In this document: positions 23,246-34,288 of the stretch, piece after piece
Position numbering within the stretch: position 1 is the stretch's first letter
Layout: every line of letters starts with the position of its first letter
Assembly (NCBI RefSeq): GCF_910594005.1
Contig: NC_057825.1
Location: forward strand, 50,313,037 to 50,377,036
From: Cervus elaphus
Lineage: Eukaryota > Chordata > Mammalia > Artiodactyla > Cervidae
Reading direction: 5' to 3'
DNA length: 64,000 bases
Program-made: the position numbers and the translations under genes
The notes under the pieces: generated by a model
What the model was told of the DNA's origin: nothing
Seen by the model: the letters and a program-made list of their open reading frames with translations, nothing else
Databases searched by the model: none

Positions 23246-23469
23246 AAACTGAAAGTTGCTCAGTCATGTCTGACTCTTTGTGACCCCAAAAACTATACAG
23301 TCCGTGGAATTCTCCAGGCCAGAATACTGAAATAGGTAGCCTTTTCCATCTGGGTAGTCTTCATCCTGGCTAGGGTGAAGATCTCTAGGGGATCTTCCCA
23401 ACCCAGGGATTGAACCCAGGTCTCCCGCATTCCAGGTGGATTCTTTACCAACCAAGCTACCAACCAAGC
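23246..23469 (-). mobile_element. Bov-tA SINE variant, reverse
   Basis: Subtype with 'ctatacagtccgtggaattc' in the Bov-A body and a complete tRNA-head complement. It carries an insertion near 'gggtagtcttcatcctgg'. Flanks 'gtcacctgttg' and 'gtcacatgttg' look like an 11-bp duplication with one mismatch. Confidence 0.88.
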
Positions 23470-23964
23470 CTGTCACATGTTGCTTAGTGTTAATTAGAAT
23501 TGTTTGGAGGAGGTGGTTGAATAACTGTCAATTACACAAGTCCTATATAAATTATTTCTTTAAAAAATCATATTCAGATCATTACAGATAAAGCTTAAGC
23601 TGTGCTGTTATCCCTTTTACTTCTGATCTGGCCCATGTCTGTGCCTTCCCTCCGCAGAGGTACCTACTAATGAGAGATAATGGTGAGTAATGCATTTTTC
23701 TTTACATTTACACACATTAACGAGCTCATAGGAAATATATAACATTATTATGCATTTTTATAAGCTTCTTTTCCAAGTGCCTAAGGAAGAGTCCTATCCA
23801 GAAAGTACATAATGCCTTCTCTTTTGAGTTAGCAATCATCCTGGGAATGCCAGGAGATGGGATTGCATTGGAGAAGACAAAGATCCTGGAACGCTATCTG
23901 GAGTACTTGTAGAAAGGAATAATAAATGTATGTTTATGTAATGGATTTTAGGAAAATGTGAGGT

Positions 23965-24471
23965 CCAACCCTGGACCAGGAAAACATGATGCTAAGTAGA
24001 CTGTCAGACACAAAAAGTCAAATACTGTATGATCTTACTTGTATGTGGAATCCAAAATAGTCAACCTCATAGAAACAAAGAGTAGAATAGTGATTTTCAG
24101 AGGCTGACAAGAAGGTGGAATCGATGGTCAAATGATATCAGTTTCAATTATATAAGTTCTGAAGGCTTACTACATAGATAATGCCTATAACTATCAATAC
24201 TGCATTGTATACTTAAAATTTGCTAAGAGGGAGAGCTTATGTTAAGTGTTTCTACCACACAAAATAATGTTAATAAAGAGAATGAGAGAAAACTTTGAAA
24301 GGTGATAGATATGTTTACGGCCTTGCTAGTAGTGATGGTTTCATGTGTGCACACTTGTGCTAAAACTTGTGTTTAAAACTCTTTAAGCTTTATATGTAAA
24401 ATATGTACAGCACTTTCACATGTCAATTTTACCTCACTAAAGATGTTTAAAAGTATTTGAGAACATCTAGA
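23965..24471 (+). mobile_element. Old L1 3' UTR fragment
   Basis: L1M-type 3' end text: 'aaatactgtatgatcttact', 'atagtgattttcagaggctg', 'atactgcattgtatacttaaaatttgctaag', and ending 'caattttacctcactaaag'. Confidence 0.78.
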
Positions 24472-24479
24472 GTTGTAAA

Positions 24480-24657
24480 AGGCAAAGGAGGAAGGGGTGG
24501 CAGAGGATAAGATGGTTCGATAGTATCACTGACTCACTGGAGATATGAATCTGAGCAAACTCCAGGAGATAATGGAGGACAGAGGAGCCTGGCAGGCTAC
24601 AGTCCATGGGGTCACAAAGAGTCAGGCATGACTCAGCAACTCAAAAACAACAACAGG
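24480..24657 (+). mobile_element. BovB-related 3' end with 8-bp target duplication
   Basis: Short BovB terminal segment ('ggtggcagaggataagatgg' to 'agtcaggcatgactcagc') with an (AAC)n tail. Flanks GTTGTAAA at 24472-24479 and 24658-24665 are identical. Confidence 0.9.
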
Positions 24658-24665
24658 GTTGTAAA

Positions 24666-25141
24666 TAAATTTAGTATTGATGATGTATTGTACATTCATG
24701 CTTTGTATTGAGTGGAAAGAATATAACTGGGTAGGTATTTGCCATGTTGTGTGATGCAAAGAAGGAATTACGTATATGATAGAAAAACAAGCAAAACCAC
24801 TTGACATGAATGTACATGAGAGTGAGTAGGAAAGATTACCTATCACCATATTAACATTTATCCTTAAGACATGAAAATAAGATTTAAAAGAATGTTATCC
24901 TTTTAGCCCAAATTCATTATTCATATCAGACCAGGTTACATTTCCTCTCAGTTTATTAACAGTGCCTAGTAACTTTTGTTCTTCCTGAAATATTTATTTA
25001 GAATCTCATGTGTTCCAGCAATAATTTTTAGACACAGCTTTACAAACAATTATATTCTATAATTACCTCAAAGGGCAATGGAGGGATTTTAATACCTCAT
25101 ATGAGGCAAAAATATGTGAACTCTGTTAACATGATTTAAAG
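24666..25141. other. Intergenic, no feature seen
   Basis: AT-rich unique-looking sequence. Confidence 0.5.
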
Positions 25142-25350
25142 CAAGAGTTGGCAAACTTTATCTGTAAGGGCCAGGGAGTAAATATTTTCAGCTTTGTTGG
25201 CCATATAAACTCTGTTGCAACTATTCAACTCTACTGTTGTGGTGTAAAGGCAGCCACAGACAATATATAAACAAATAAGCACACCTGTGTTCCAATAAAA
25301 CTTTATTTACAAAAACATTTGCCTTACAAGCCATAGTTTGCCAACTCCTG
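25142..25350 (+). mobile_element. hAT-type non-autonomous DNA transposon relic
   Basis: Terminal inverted repeats CAAGAGTTGGCAAACT (25142-25157) and AGTTTGCCAACTCCTG (25335-25350), 15 of 16 positions matched. The interior ('agggccagggagtaaatatt', 'ttccaataaaactttatttac') is the widespread mammalian family with 'ggccatagtttgcc' at its end. The flanking 8-bp duplication has decayed. Confidence 0.8.
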
Positions 25351-25844
25351 TTCCCTCTTTCTCCCACAAACTCTCCTGATAATTAACACTTCACAGTAGT
25401 GAATGTACTTGTTTAATCTGGGCGTTTTCCCCCTTTCTAATATCCTTTTATGAATATGAGGTAACCCGTGAAAGGAAAACAGTGTGTTCTGTGAGTTCTC
25501 AACTTCACACAATTAATTCATTTAGCGATTACATATTGAAAGCTGCATTCATGCCAAGAAGTAGTCTAAATGCTGACAGTTAGAAACTGAAGATTCATTA
25601 CTGTTCTCAAGAACCTCCTAGTCATGTGATGACAGGTAAACAGAAAATGAAATTATCACATGCTAATGAGAGAGGTATATTTAGGGGATTCAATAGTGAC
25701 TGCAGACTACTAGTAAAAGCTCTTTGACCTGAATTACTCCACACTTTAAAATGACTACTTTGGAGTGCTAAAGGGGTACACATAGAAGAGATTCACAGAT
25801 TAGGAGGAACAGTCAAGAATAAAATTCATGTAACATATATGAGG
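25351..25844. other. Intergenic, no feature seen
   Basis: Unique-looking sequence. The 62-codon reverse frame at 25324-25512 overlaps the transposon end and is not called. Confidence 0.45.
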
Positions 25845-26510
25845 CACTTTCACTTACAATGTCATGTGCAATCCCTACCACAACCCCATGAGTTAGTAGT
25901 AATTCCTTTTTATAAATGATCCTTTTCAGGCCCAGAGTAGGCCACTCCAAAATGTATCTCAATGACATATTGATTACTTTAACTTAAAGTTATTTAAGAA
26001 ATAGATCATGCAAGAGGGACACCCTGGCTCTCCTTTCTGTCTCCCTGAAAGCGTGAAATAAATATCTCACGTGAACGGTACACTTTTCTGCATTTGGAGG
26101 TAGGACATCCTTTTCACCAAAGACTGGGGATTTGGAATGAGCAACCTGTATAAACATATCCCAGGCCCAAACTCTGTTTCACTAGCTAAGCACCCAAAAC
26201 CTAAGGTGCTTTGTCCTATGAAGTCCTCAAAAATTTATTGGTTTTTTATCTGAAAATTAAAAGAGCTACTTCTTTGACAACTTCTTTGTTTCCCTTTATG
26301 GGACCTCCATGTACATGAAATTAAAATTTGCTTCTTTTTCTATTAATCTGTCTTGTGGCCATTTTATTGTTAGTGCAGCCACAAAAACCCAAGAAGGGTA
26401 GAGGAGCAAATGTTCCTGTCCCCAACAAAGCGGAGTCTCAGAGGTTAAACAACTTAGCTAACATCTGCAAGTCGAAATTCAAATTTATATCTTTACCTTC
26501 TTTCTATGTG
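25845..26510 (-). mobile_element. MIR SINE relic split by an LTR
   Basis: Left piece 25845-25937 ('caatccctaccacaacccc...ttttataaatgatccttttcaggcccagag') and right piece 26428-26510 ('gtctcagaggttaaacaacttagctaac') are consecutive parts of a reverse MIR. Confidence 0.55.
25938..26427 (+). mobile_element. Solo LTR of an old endogenous retrovirus (family unassigned)
   Basis: About 490 bp between two consecutive MIR pieces. It contains 'atgtacatgaaattaaaatttgcttc', a poly(A)-region-like context, followed by a U5-like part ending in 'tgtccccaaca'. The end CA is present; the start, if at TAGG, would be a mutated TG. No clear duplication, no internal region seen. The short frame 26328-26582 inside it is not a gene. 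Confidence 0.45.
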
Positions 26511-26914
26511 GCTCTTATCTCCCTCAAGTTCATAACATCCAAAGACATTGTGTTCAGTGTCCAAATACTCATAATTATATGAAGAAAATAGTAAAAGCAG
26601 CTAAACAACAATGTGAAAGATGCCACAAAGATTTACATATTTAAGTGGGAAATAAACAGGAAAAAGGAGAGTAAGATATCAGTGAGCTGTGTTGTTAAGA
26701 AAGCATAAGAAAAAGTAGATTTTAATTGTATTATAGAAGAGTGGTTTCAGTGAGAAAGACAGAGAAAGGGAAAGAAAGACAGACAGATCATCAGTAATTC
26801 AGGTCTTAATAAGAGGCTTAAGAGATTAAAATTTATCTATTTTGTATATTCCCTGGAACCCATAAGTAATATTCAGCCATAATATACTGACTGGATAAAC
26901 AGTCTTTCATTAGA
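26511..26914. other. Intergenic, no feature seen
   Basis: Purine-rich, including (GAAA)-like text near 26755-26790. No gene signal. Confidence 0.5.
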
Positions 26915-27045
26915 CAAATGTGAATTTCAGTCTTTACTGCCTTATTCACTAACAATGAGACCGAGACCCAGCAATTTTGAGTCTTAGTTTCTACATCTAT
27001 AAAATTGGAGTCATTATTTGATTTAATTTATAATGAGTTTCTTTT
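26915..27045 (+). mobile_element. MIR SINE relic
   Basis: 'tgaatttcagtctttactgcc', 'gagtcttagtttctacatct' and 'ataaaattggagtcattatt' follow MIR order. Diverged. Confidence 0.5.
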
Positions 27046-27154
27046 TTTGAAGATCCAATCACCTTCTGCACAGGTCAAACAAGGAAATTAAAAGAAGATA
27101 TGTTAAGAATCACTATCCTTGCATCTTTCAAGTTGCTAATAATGATATGTTTCT

Positions 27155-28505
27155 TTATTTTTTAAGATCATTAAGTTTTTTATTGAAGTATAGGTGATTT
27201 GGGACTTCCCCAGTAACTCTGCTGGTAAAAAATCTGTATTCATTGTGGGAGATTCCTGGGTCAGGACAATCCCCTGGAGAAAGGATAGGCTACACACTCC
27301 AGTATTCTTGGGTTTCTCTGGTGGCTTAAACAGTAAAGAATCTGACTGCAATGCGGGAGATCTGGTTTAGATCCCTGGATTGGGAAGATCCCCTGGAGGA
27401 GGGCATGACAACCCACTGCAGTGTTCTTGCCTGTAGAATCCCCATGTACAGAGGAGCCTGGCAGGCTACAGTCCACTGGGTCACAAAGAGTTGGACACAA
27501 CTGAGTGACTAAGCACACACACATAGGTGATTTACAATGTCGTGTTAGTTTCAGGTGTATAGCACAGTGATTCATATATGTTGGTTATCTATTTTATATA
27601 CAGTGTATGAATATGTTAATCCCAAACTCTTAGTGTATCTCTCTTTCTCTTTCCCTTTGGGAAAACATAAGCTTGCTTTCCATATCTGTGGGTCTGCTTA
27701 TGCTTTGTATATAAATTCAACTGTGTCTTAATTTAGAATCCATATATAGGTGATATCATATGATGTTTATCTTTCTCTGTCTAACTTACTTTACTTAGTA
27801 TATTAATCTCTAGGTTTATCCATGTTGCTGCAAAAGGCATTATGTCATTCTTGCTTATGGATGTTATACACACCACATCTTCTGTATTAATTGATCTGTC
27901 CATGGACGTTTAGTTTGCTTCTGTGTCTTTGCTAATGTAAATAGTGCTGCAATGAGGATTAGGGTGCATGTATCTTTTTGAATTTTGCTTTTCTCCAGAT
28001 CCATGCCCAGGAGTGGGATTTGCAGTAACTTTATTTTTAGTTTTTTAAGTAACCTTCAAACTGTTCTCCATAATGACTATACCAATTTATATTCCTAACA
28101 ACAGTATGGGAGTATTCCTTTTCCTCCACACTATCTCCAGCATTTATTATTTGTAGATATTTTGATGATGGTCATTCTGACTGGAGTGAGAAGATGCCTC
28201 AGTTTAGTTTTGGTTTGCATTTCTCTAATAATTAGTGATTTAGACCATTTTTTTTTTCATGTGTCTATTGGCCAGCTGTATATCTTCTTTGGAGAAATAT
28301 CTTTTTAGATCTCCTGCCTATGTTTTTATTGTCTTTCTTTTAATTGAGCTTATGCGCTATTTATATGTTTTGGAAATTAATCCCTTGTTGGTCACATCAT
28401 TTGTAAATATTTTCTCTCATTCTGTAGGTTGTATTTTTTTTTTGACATTGCATCATTGACTTTGATTTACTATTTTGGAATGGAGACAAAGCTTCTAGCA
28501 TTCTA
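27155..28505 (-). mobile_element. L1 LINE relic (3' UTR and ORF2 C-terminal region), reverse
   Basis: Reads in reverse from the L1 3' end ('tattgaagtataggtgatt') through the ORF2 terminus ('tttatccatgttgctgcaaa', 'gtgctgcaatgagg') to about 28505. Carries a dimeric SINE at 27201-27522. No intact frame. Confidence 0.85.
27201..27522 (+). mobile_element. Dimeric Bov-tA SINE with 11-bp target duplication
   Basis: Head 1 ('gggacttccccagtaactct') plus a short body ending 'ccagtattctt' is joined to head 2 ('gggtttctctggtggctta') and a full body with an ACACAC tail. Flanks ATAGGTGATTT at 27190-27200 and 27523-27533 are identical, so both heads arrived in one event. Confidence 0.93.
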
Positions 28506-29255
28506 TTTGGTCTTTCTTCTCCAATACGTCCCACATTCATTGATCAGTGAGCTTCTGTGACAATTCAGCCAGTTTTATAATGCATTTGTACCAACCATGC
28601 ATTAAGAAACTGGAGGAAAGAAATCATGACTCTGCAAAACCTCTGTACCCATCCAGAGCTAATTTTAGTTCAAATTTCCATTTTTCACTGTATCTTCACC
28701 AGTCTGCACTCTAACCAGAGGAGAATGGTATTATCTTAGATCTCTAGGATTAGCATCAACCTCTTGGTAGTGTCTAATATTTCTTGAAGTATCTGATACT
28801 TTCTCTTTGACCAGAGCTCAGATGTCTTCCTTATGACACAGACCTCTTTTGAGAGTCTTCTGAGTATAATTAACAGTATTTAACTGTGGCAGGGTCATAA
28901 GTTCCTTACTCAAGTGCTCTAGCCTTGCCTTCATGGAGAAGGATCTAAGTCTGTAATGACTTAGTTCTGGGAAACAGCTGAGAAGTATGATACTCCACTG
29001 TAGAAATTAAAATCTTGTCTCTACATACCAGATAAAAATTTTTTCTGATTTTACAAATCACAAAATACTTTGTTAAGATATCTATCTATTTGATTCCTAG
29101 TGACACCATGATACGTTAGGCAGAATAATATATCTAAAAGTGATTATTACTCAAGCCTTGTTCCACCTTATATTAATTGCAATCACCTTCTATCTGTCAA
29201 TTAAGTAGGGAGCCAGTATGGGATTATGTTATTCTCACTGAAATCAGGAAGCCTA
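28506..29255. other. Intergenic, unassigned
   Basis: No recognised repeat. In style it resembles the tentative ERVL-like pieces at 16-22 kb, but I cannot assign it. Confidence 0.4.
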
Positions 29256-29265
29256 TTTCAATTTT

Positions 29266-29483
29266 GCAGACTTTCCAGGTAGCTAAGTGGTAAAGAATCT
29301 GCCTGCAATGCAAGAGAGGCCAGTTTAGTCCCTAGCTTGGGAAGATCCCCTGGAGAAGGAAATGGCAACCCACTCCAGTATTCTTAACTGGGAAATCCCA
29401 TGGACAGAGGAGCCTGGCGGGCTATAGTCCATGAGGGGTCACAAAAGAGTCAGACACAACTTAGGGACTAAGCAACAACAGCG
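29266..29483 (+). mobile_element. Bov-tA SINE with 10-bp target duplication
   Basis: Complete copy with an (AAC)n tail. Identical flanks TTTCAATTTT at 29256-29265 and 29484-29493. Confidence 0.93.
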
Positions 29484-29963
29484 TTTCAATTTTACCATTC
29501 CCAACCCTCATTCCAGCATATGGAGGAAAGCCAATACTAAAGTTTATAAGGATGTTGGTGTATTTCTCTCATTAATGTATTTTATGCTCTTAGTGAAATG
29601 AATATGCTTTTGATCTATTGGGAGACATACTGGAGAATGAGGGGAGAGAGAGTGGAGCTTGCTTGAAAAATCAACCCCAAAGTTTCTTTCTCCTTACATT
29701 TTAGGATTTCTTCCTTCTATCTGAGAAGTTCAGTCACCTAAATTTCATAGACAATAAATCACCATTGACTTTAAGCTTTTATAAAGCTAATCAAGAAAAC
29801 TGTTATAACTATTTCCAATTTTTCATTATAATATATTGAACCCAAAATCTCCAGAAGTACATGTATCCTGATCAACATCATAGCTCAAATCTAACATTAT
29901 TTCTTTCCTTTTTGGTTGACTCTTCTTAGAATTAACTTCCACGTATATACCACATGTTTTATT

Positions 29964-30036
29964 CTTCATATAACTTAGTAAAACCTCATTCTTCATAGTA
30001 CAACCTCATTCTTCATATAGCTTAGTAAAGCCCTGT
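29964..30036 (+). repeat. Three-unit local tandem repeat
   Basis: Units begin CTTCATA and share 'acctcatt' or 'cttagtaaa' parts: 29964-29990, 29991-30010 (shortened) and 30011-30036. It sits in otherwise unique-looking DNA (29494-30157). Confidence 0.75.
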
Positions 30037-30168
30037 AATTCTTTAAGTGTATAAACCATCTTCTCCTGGTCAAATTTTTTTCCTTTTCCCCCTTGAAGCA
30101 CAATGGGCTCTGACTAAGTATTATAAGGAGAAGTTATAAAAGGATTTAGCATCCCCTTCAGAGACTAT

Positions 30169-30377
30169 TGGGCTTCCCTGTAGCTCAGTCGGTTAAGAAT
30201 CTGCCTGAAGTGCAGGAGACCGGGGTTCGATCCCAGGGTTGGGAAGATCCCCTGGAGAAGGAAATGGCAACCCACTTCAGTATCCTTGCCTGGAAAATCT
30301 CATGGACAGAGAAGCCTGGTGGGCTGCAGTCCATGGGGTCATGCTGAGTCGGGCACGACTGAGCGACTGATGACCAA
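30169..30377 (+). mobile_element. Bov-tA SINE, first of a stacked pair
   Basis: Well preserved copy. It lies between target copies TCAGAGACTAT at 30158-30168 and 30378-30388. Confidence 0.94.
30181..30234 (+). promoter_or_regulatory. Pol III A and B boxes in Bov-tA head
   Basis: TAGCTCAGTCG (30181-30191) fits the A-box pattern TRGYNNARNNG. GGTTCGATCCC (30224-30234) fits the B box GGTTCGANTCC with one mismatch. This is the best-preserved internal promoter among the SINEs here. Transcription is inference. Confidence 0.6.
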
Positions 30378-30388
30378 TCAGAGACTAT

Positions 30389-30594
30389 AGGACTTCCCTG
30401 GCGGCCCAGGCAGTAAAGCGTCTGCCTACAATGTGGGAGACCCGGGTTCAATCCCTGGGTGGGGAAGATCCTGTGGAGAAAGAAATGGCAGCCCACTCCA
30501 GTACTCCTGCCTGGAAAATCCCATGGACAGAAGAGCATGGTAGGTAACAGTCCATGGGGTCGCAAAGAGTCGGACACGACCAAGCGACTTCACT
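30389..30594 (+). mobile_element. Bov-tA SINE, second of a stacked pair
   Basis: A separate, independently diverged Bov-tA ('ggacttccctggcggcccag'). It is followed by a third target copy, TCAGAAACTAT (30595-30605). Confidence 0.94.
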
Positions 30595-30794
30595 TCAGAA
30601 ACTATTGCCTCAGGTGAGATAATTACATGTCTTTAAAGAAGGAAGACTAGTTTTATCAGAAAGAAGAGATAAATTCCTCTGGAAAGAGAGCCTTGAGGGG
30701 ATTCAGGGTTTCAAGGTTATCAAATTTATCTAAGTGCAATGAAATTTCTCCACCCCAAATGTCAGGTCCCATTTCTGGTTGCTTAGTACACTGA

Positions 30795-31008
30795 ACAGGG
30801 ATCCCCTGTGGCTCAGTGGTGAAGAATCTATTTCCCAATGCAGGAGCTGCAGATTTGCTCCCAGGGTCAGGAAGAACCCCTGGAGAAGAAAATGGCAACC
30901 CACTCCAATAATATTGCCTGGATAATCCCATGGACAAATGAAGCCTGGAGGGGCTACAGTCCATGGGGTTGCAAAAGAGTCAGACAAACTTAGCAACTCA
31001 ACAAGAAC
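30795..31008 (+). mobile_element. Bov-tA SINE, diverged
   Basis: Head 'ggatcccctgtggctcagtgg', body with several indels, A-rich tail 'caacaagaacaa'. Confidence 0.88.
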
Positions 31009-31324
31009 AATACACCAAACGAAACATGAGAGACTTGGTAAAGATATCCATTCAACTTAGAATACAGAGTCAATTTTTATTCTTATTCACAATTATATAA
31101 ATCTTATCTTTAAAAAAATATTGTTTCGGAGCCATCATAGGATATATCCAGTTCTGTGTCTTGAGTTGAGAATTTAGGGCCCTAAGTATGTCATTTCTTT
31201 CTGTAATCTCTCCAGTGTGGGAAGAAATAGCTTAAGTCCCATGGTCTTTATTTTAATCATTACTATTAGAATGGTCAAGTGCATTAACACTTATTCTCCC
31301 AAAGCCTTGCCTTCTTTTGTTTGC
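31009..31324. other. Intergenic, no feature seen
   Basis: Unique-looking AT-rich sequence. Confidence 0.5.
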
Positions 31325-31485
31325 TTCTTTTAATTAAATTTTTTCTAGCTTGATTGAGATACAATTAACATATACAATGTATATATTTAAGGTATACAAT
31401 GTGATGGTTTGATATACATGTACATTGTAAAGTGATTACCAGAATCAAGTTAATCCACACTTTCATCATCTCGCATACTGCTTAT
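31325..31485 (-). mobile_element. Old L1 3' UTR fragment, reverse
   Basis: 'cttgattgagatacaattaac', 'tttaaggtatacaatgtgatg' and 'aaagtgattaccagaatcaag' are the reverse L1M 3' end. Confidence 0.75.
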
Positions 31486-32242
31486 TTTTTTCTTTTTGGT
31501 GTAGTAGGAAGACTTAAGATCTGCTCTCTTACCTAAAAATATTCTCTATTCCAAACCACAAACTGAACTAAACTGAACTGAGCTGATGGACGAGAACAAG
31601 TATTTGGGAACTACTACTTTCTTTGGATTATCAAAAAACCCATTTACCAATGTCAATGAGGTTACTGCTACTTCATACAAATCCAAAGAGATGAGATAAA
31701 TAATCTCACTTTCCAATATTTTTAGACTCAGTTATCTGGGATGATTTCTGCTTCAGTTTGGAGTCAATGAGGAAAATATGTTCATATTGGGTAGTACAAA
31801 GAGAGGATGCTTTATATCAATCAAAGAGGAGAGAAGAGGAGAAAAATAATTTCTCTGTGTGTCACTCTTAGATCAAGTGATACAGTCATTCACTGGGCTG
31901 TTGCCCGTGAGTCTACATTTTTGGAGGTGCACGGATTTCTGAAATGTTACTGATGCGCTCAATGTCACCTTTCAATTCCTGCCATATTAAGATAAGACCA
32001 CTTAGGAGTGAGGAGCAGAAGCCTGTCCCTTCATTTTGCTTTCTAATCTCCTACCAATACTTCTCACTGGCATACTTTAACAAGAAGTGAGGGGTTAAAA
32101 GAGTCTGGGCAATGAGCTTTTCAATACCACAGTCTCAGCAGTTCAGATCAGAGTATAGAAGAGTGGGTATATGGCCACGCAATGATCACTGACAAATTTA
32201 AACTTTAAATATGTGATTTAACATAATAAGGTTTATTAAACT
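31486..32242. other. Intergenic, mostly unique-looking
   Basis: The only recognisable item is a short orphan (CTGAA)n-like run near 31561-31585 resembling a BovB tail without a body. Confidence 0.45.
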
Positions 32243-32318
32243 CCATAGCCTGGTGGGCTCTAGTCCATGGGGTCACACAGAGTCAGACGTGACCTAACAA
32301 CTAAACAACAACAACATC
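32243..32318 (+). mobile_element. Very short BovB/Bov-A 3' end
   Basis: Only the terminal 75 bp are present ('gtggGCTCTAGTCCATGGGGTC'-type text and an (AAC)n tail): extreme 5' truncation. Confidence 0.8.
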
Positions 32319-34091
32319 ATAATGTGAAGTCTATGGGTATGACTTATACTGAACATACTGATTAAGAATATCAGCTCCCAGACCAATGGGGAAAAATTAT
32401 GACTATCATATATTTATATTTTAATATGTCCACCACTATGGCACATGATAGTCTCCTGTTAGTGTTGATGCCCATGGTGGTAATGATGATGTTGCCAGCG
32501 AAGATGGTATGACTGGGGGTAGTCATGATGTTGAATGCTAAATTGATGACTTTTCTCTAGTGAGAGAATTCATGGTTTTGCTCATATTGTCAAGGTGACC
32601 AGACTCTCCAAACGTTAATAATCACGTCGAGGGTTAATGCAAGAATATTGAGACATTTAAGAAGGTAAGTGACACACAGCCAAAGCAGGGCCAGGGTTAT
32701 TCATCTGATCATTTTGGAGGGATAAAGAGCATGGGGAAAAGAGAATGGTACAGAAGAGCTCATTCTAATCTACTGACACTAGGTTTGGAACTAGTGAAAC
32801 AGTTTAATTAAGGAAGTTTCAATCCAAGATATTCCTTCCTCTGAAGAAGCTTACTGCCTAATTAGGGTGTCATTGAAATTGTTCATAGAATGCTAATATT
32901 GTTTGAAGTATAAGCAGCAGCACTTGGCTCTTGATGTGGAAAATGAGGGAGAGTAGATACCACACAGGTACTTTAACAGAAAATAGAAATTTGGGAGGGA
33001 ATAGCCAGTTGGAAGATGGATTGAAGTGTTAATTTTCATTTCCTATTCTCCCTCTCCTTCCCTTATGTCCTTAAAAATGAAGATATTTTTGTATTATTTA
33101 CACTGAAAGGAAATTTATTTTTGTATCTTTTTTTTTCTAAATTGAGAAACACAAAAATTCCACATGCTTATTCCAATTTTATAAAGTAAGCATTAATGTC
33201 GCTTTTCTTCTCTATGGGGTTTTAATCTTTCCAGATATTCTATAGGCTAATAAAATTTGGTCTGTTGCAGGTAGAATGCCTCCAACAAATAATCATTAGT
33301 ACAGTTGTCACAATCAAGGCTTATATTGCTGTCTGACAGCCACATCAAAGATGGCAATTATCAAATTTTTGTCAGTGTAAGCAACATCATTTCCTTTCTT
33401 TGAAGAAAGAGTGCAAACCATAAAAATGGCACATTTCAAATGTAAACTTTCTCAAGAACTATAAAGATTCTACCTCAAAAAAACCCAATGTGTCAGAAGC
33501 AGAAGTAATGCCCTAGGCAGAGAATATGATGGGTTCATTTTGATCCAGACACTGCTACTCTGGTATCCTCCACTGGATTTTTATTTAATTTAGCCCTTAA
33601 AGCATCCTTTGAAGTCGTGTTTGCTCAGCTCAGAGATCCTGCAAGCAGCAATGCCTGATCATTAGTGGTCTTTTTCTTGTTGCCTCACAACAATGTGGGT
33701 CTCTGAACTTGTCTGTTTCCATTTGTAAGTCAATTCCTGCCTCCATATCAGGCAACAGGTAATTTCTCCTTTTTCTTACACAAAACCTATGGGGAAAAAG
33801 GAAGCTGCAACATAGCCAGCGCTTAAACTGGAGTAGTCAGGCAGAAAAAAATAGAACCCTATTTCACTTGCACTCTTTTGCCTTGACCAAAACCTTGCAG
33901 GAAATTCAGCTCTGATTGAAGGTAAAAACATATCAATAGACACAAAACTGCAAATTCTATACATGCACACATACAATTACACAAAAACATAACAGATATA
34001 TAAGCACACTTAATCTCCAATTATCTTGCCAATGAAAGTAATCTTTATGGATACATCAAACATGAATGCCATACAATGCTCTACCTTAAAA
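32319..34091. other. 1.8 kb intergenic, no repeat recognised
   Basis: One of the longest stretches without recognisable transposons. No exon-like signals. A candidate for slow-evolving noncoding DNA, but only alignment can tell. Confidence 0.45.
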
Positions 34092-34133
34092 ATGTGTGTG
34101 TGTATATGTGTGTGTATGTGTGTGTGTGTGTGT
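34092..34133 (+). repeat. (TG)n microsatellite, interrupted by TA
   Basis: TG runs broken by two TATG interruptions. No SINE attached. Confidence 0.9.
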
Positions 34134-34288
34134 AAAATGCTGTATTTATGACTTTCTTATGAGGAACTCACCTACCCTCTTTTAAACAAGCATAACAAAG
34201 TGCTTGTCATGCCCTTGGGTAACTTCCAACAAGGATTTTTAAGTCAATTCATCAACTACCTAAAATAGAATTTAATACTATGTTCATT

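Larger units (their letters stand above)
15963..23964 (-). mobile_element. Possible decayed ERVL-like provirus, fragmented (tentative)
   Basis: On the minus strand the part near 16185-16300 reads like the 3' end of an ERVL/MaLR-type LTR: an AATAAA context ('gaaaataaattatctgcat'), then a segment ending 'ccaaactaagacagg'. The otherwise unassigned pieces 16300-17166, 17389-17766, 17997-18687, 19056-19394 and 21301-22330 have a uniform look that could be its internal region. I see no intact gag, pol or dUTPase frame. The parts 22585-23245 and 23470-23964 are included only as unassigned sequence. Alternative: ordinary single-copy DNA next to an old LTR. Confidence 0.3.

Noticed and set aside
26328..26582. 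Frame starting with a signal-peptide-like MLLFLLICLVAILLLV
   Set aside because: The hydrophobic start is translated LTR sequence (U/R region); the frame runs out of the LTR into MIR and unique DNA.
30181..30234. A genuine tRNA gene
   Set aside because: A and B boxes belong to a SINE head followed by a Bov-A body; no acceptor stem or anticodon arm of a functional tRNA.
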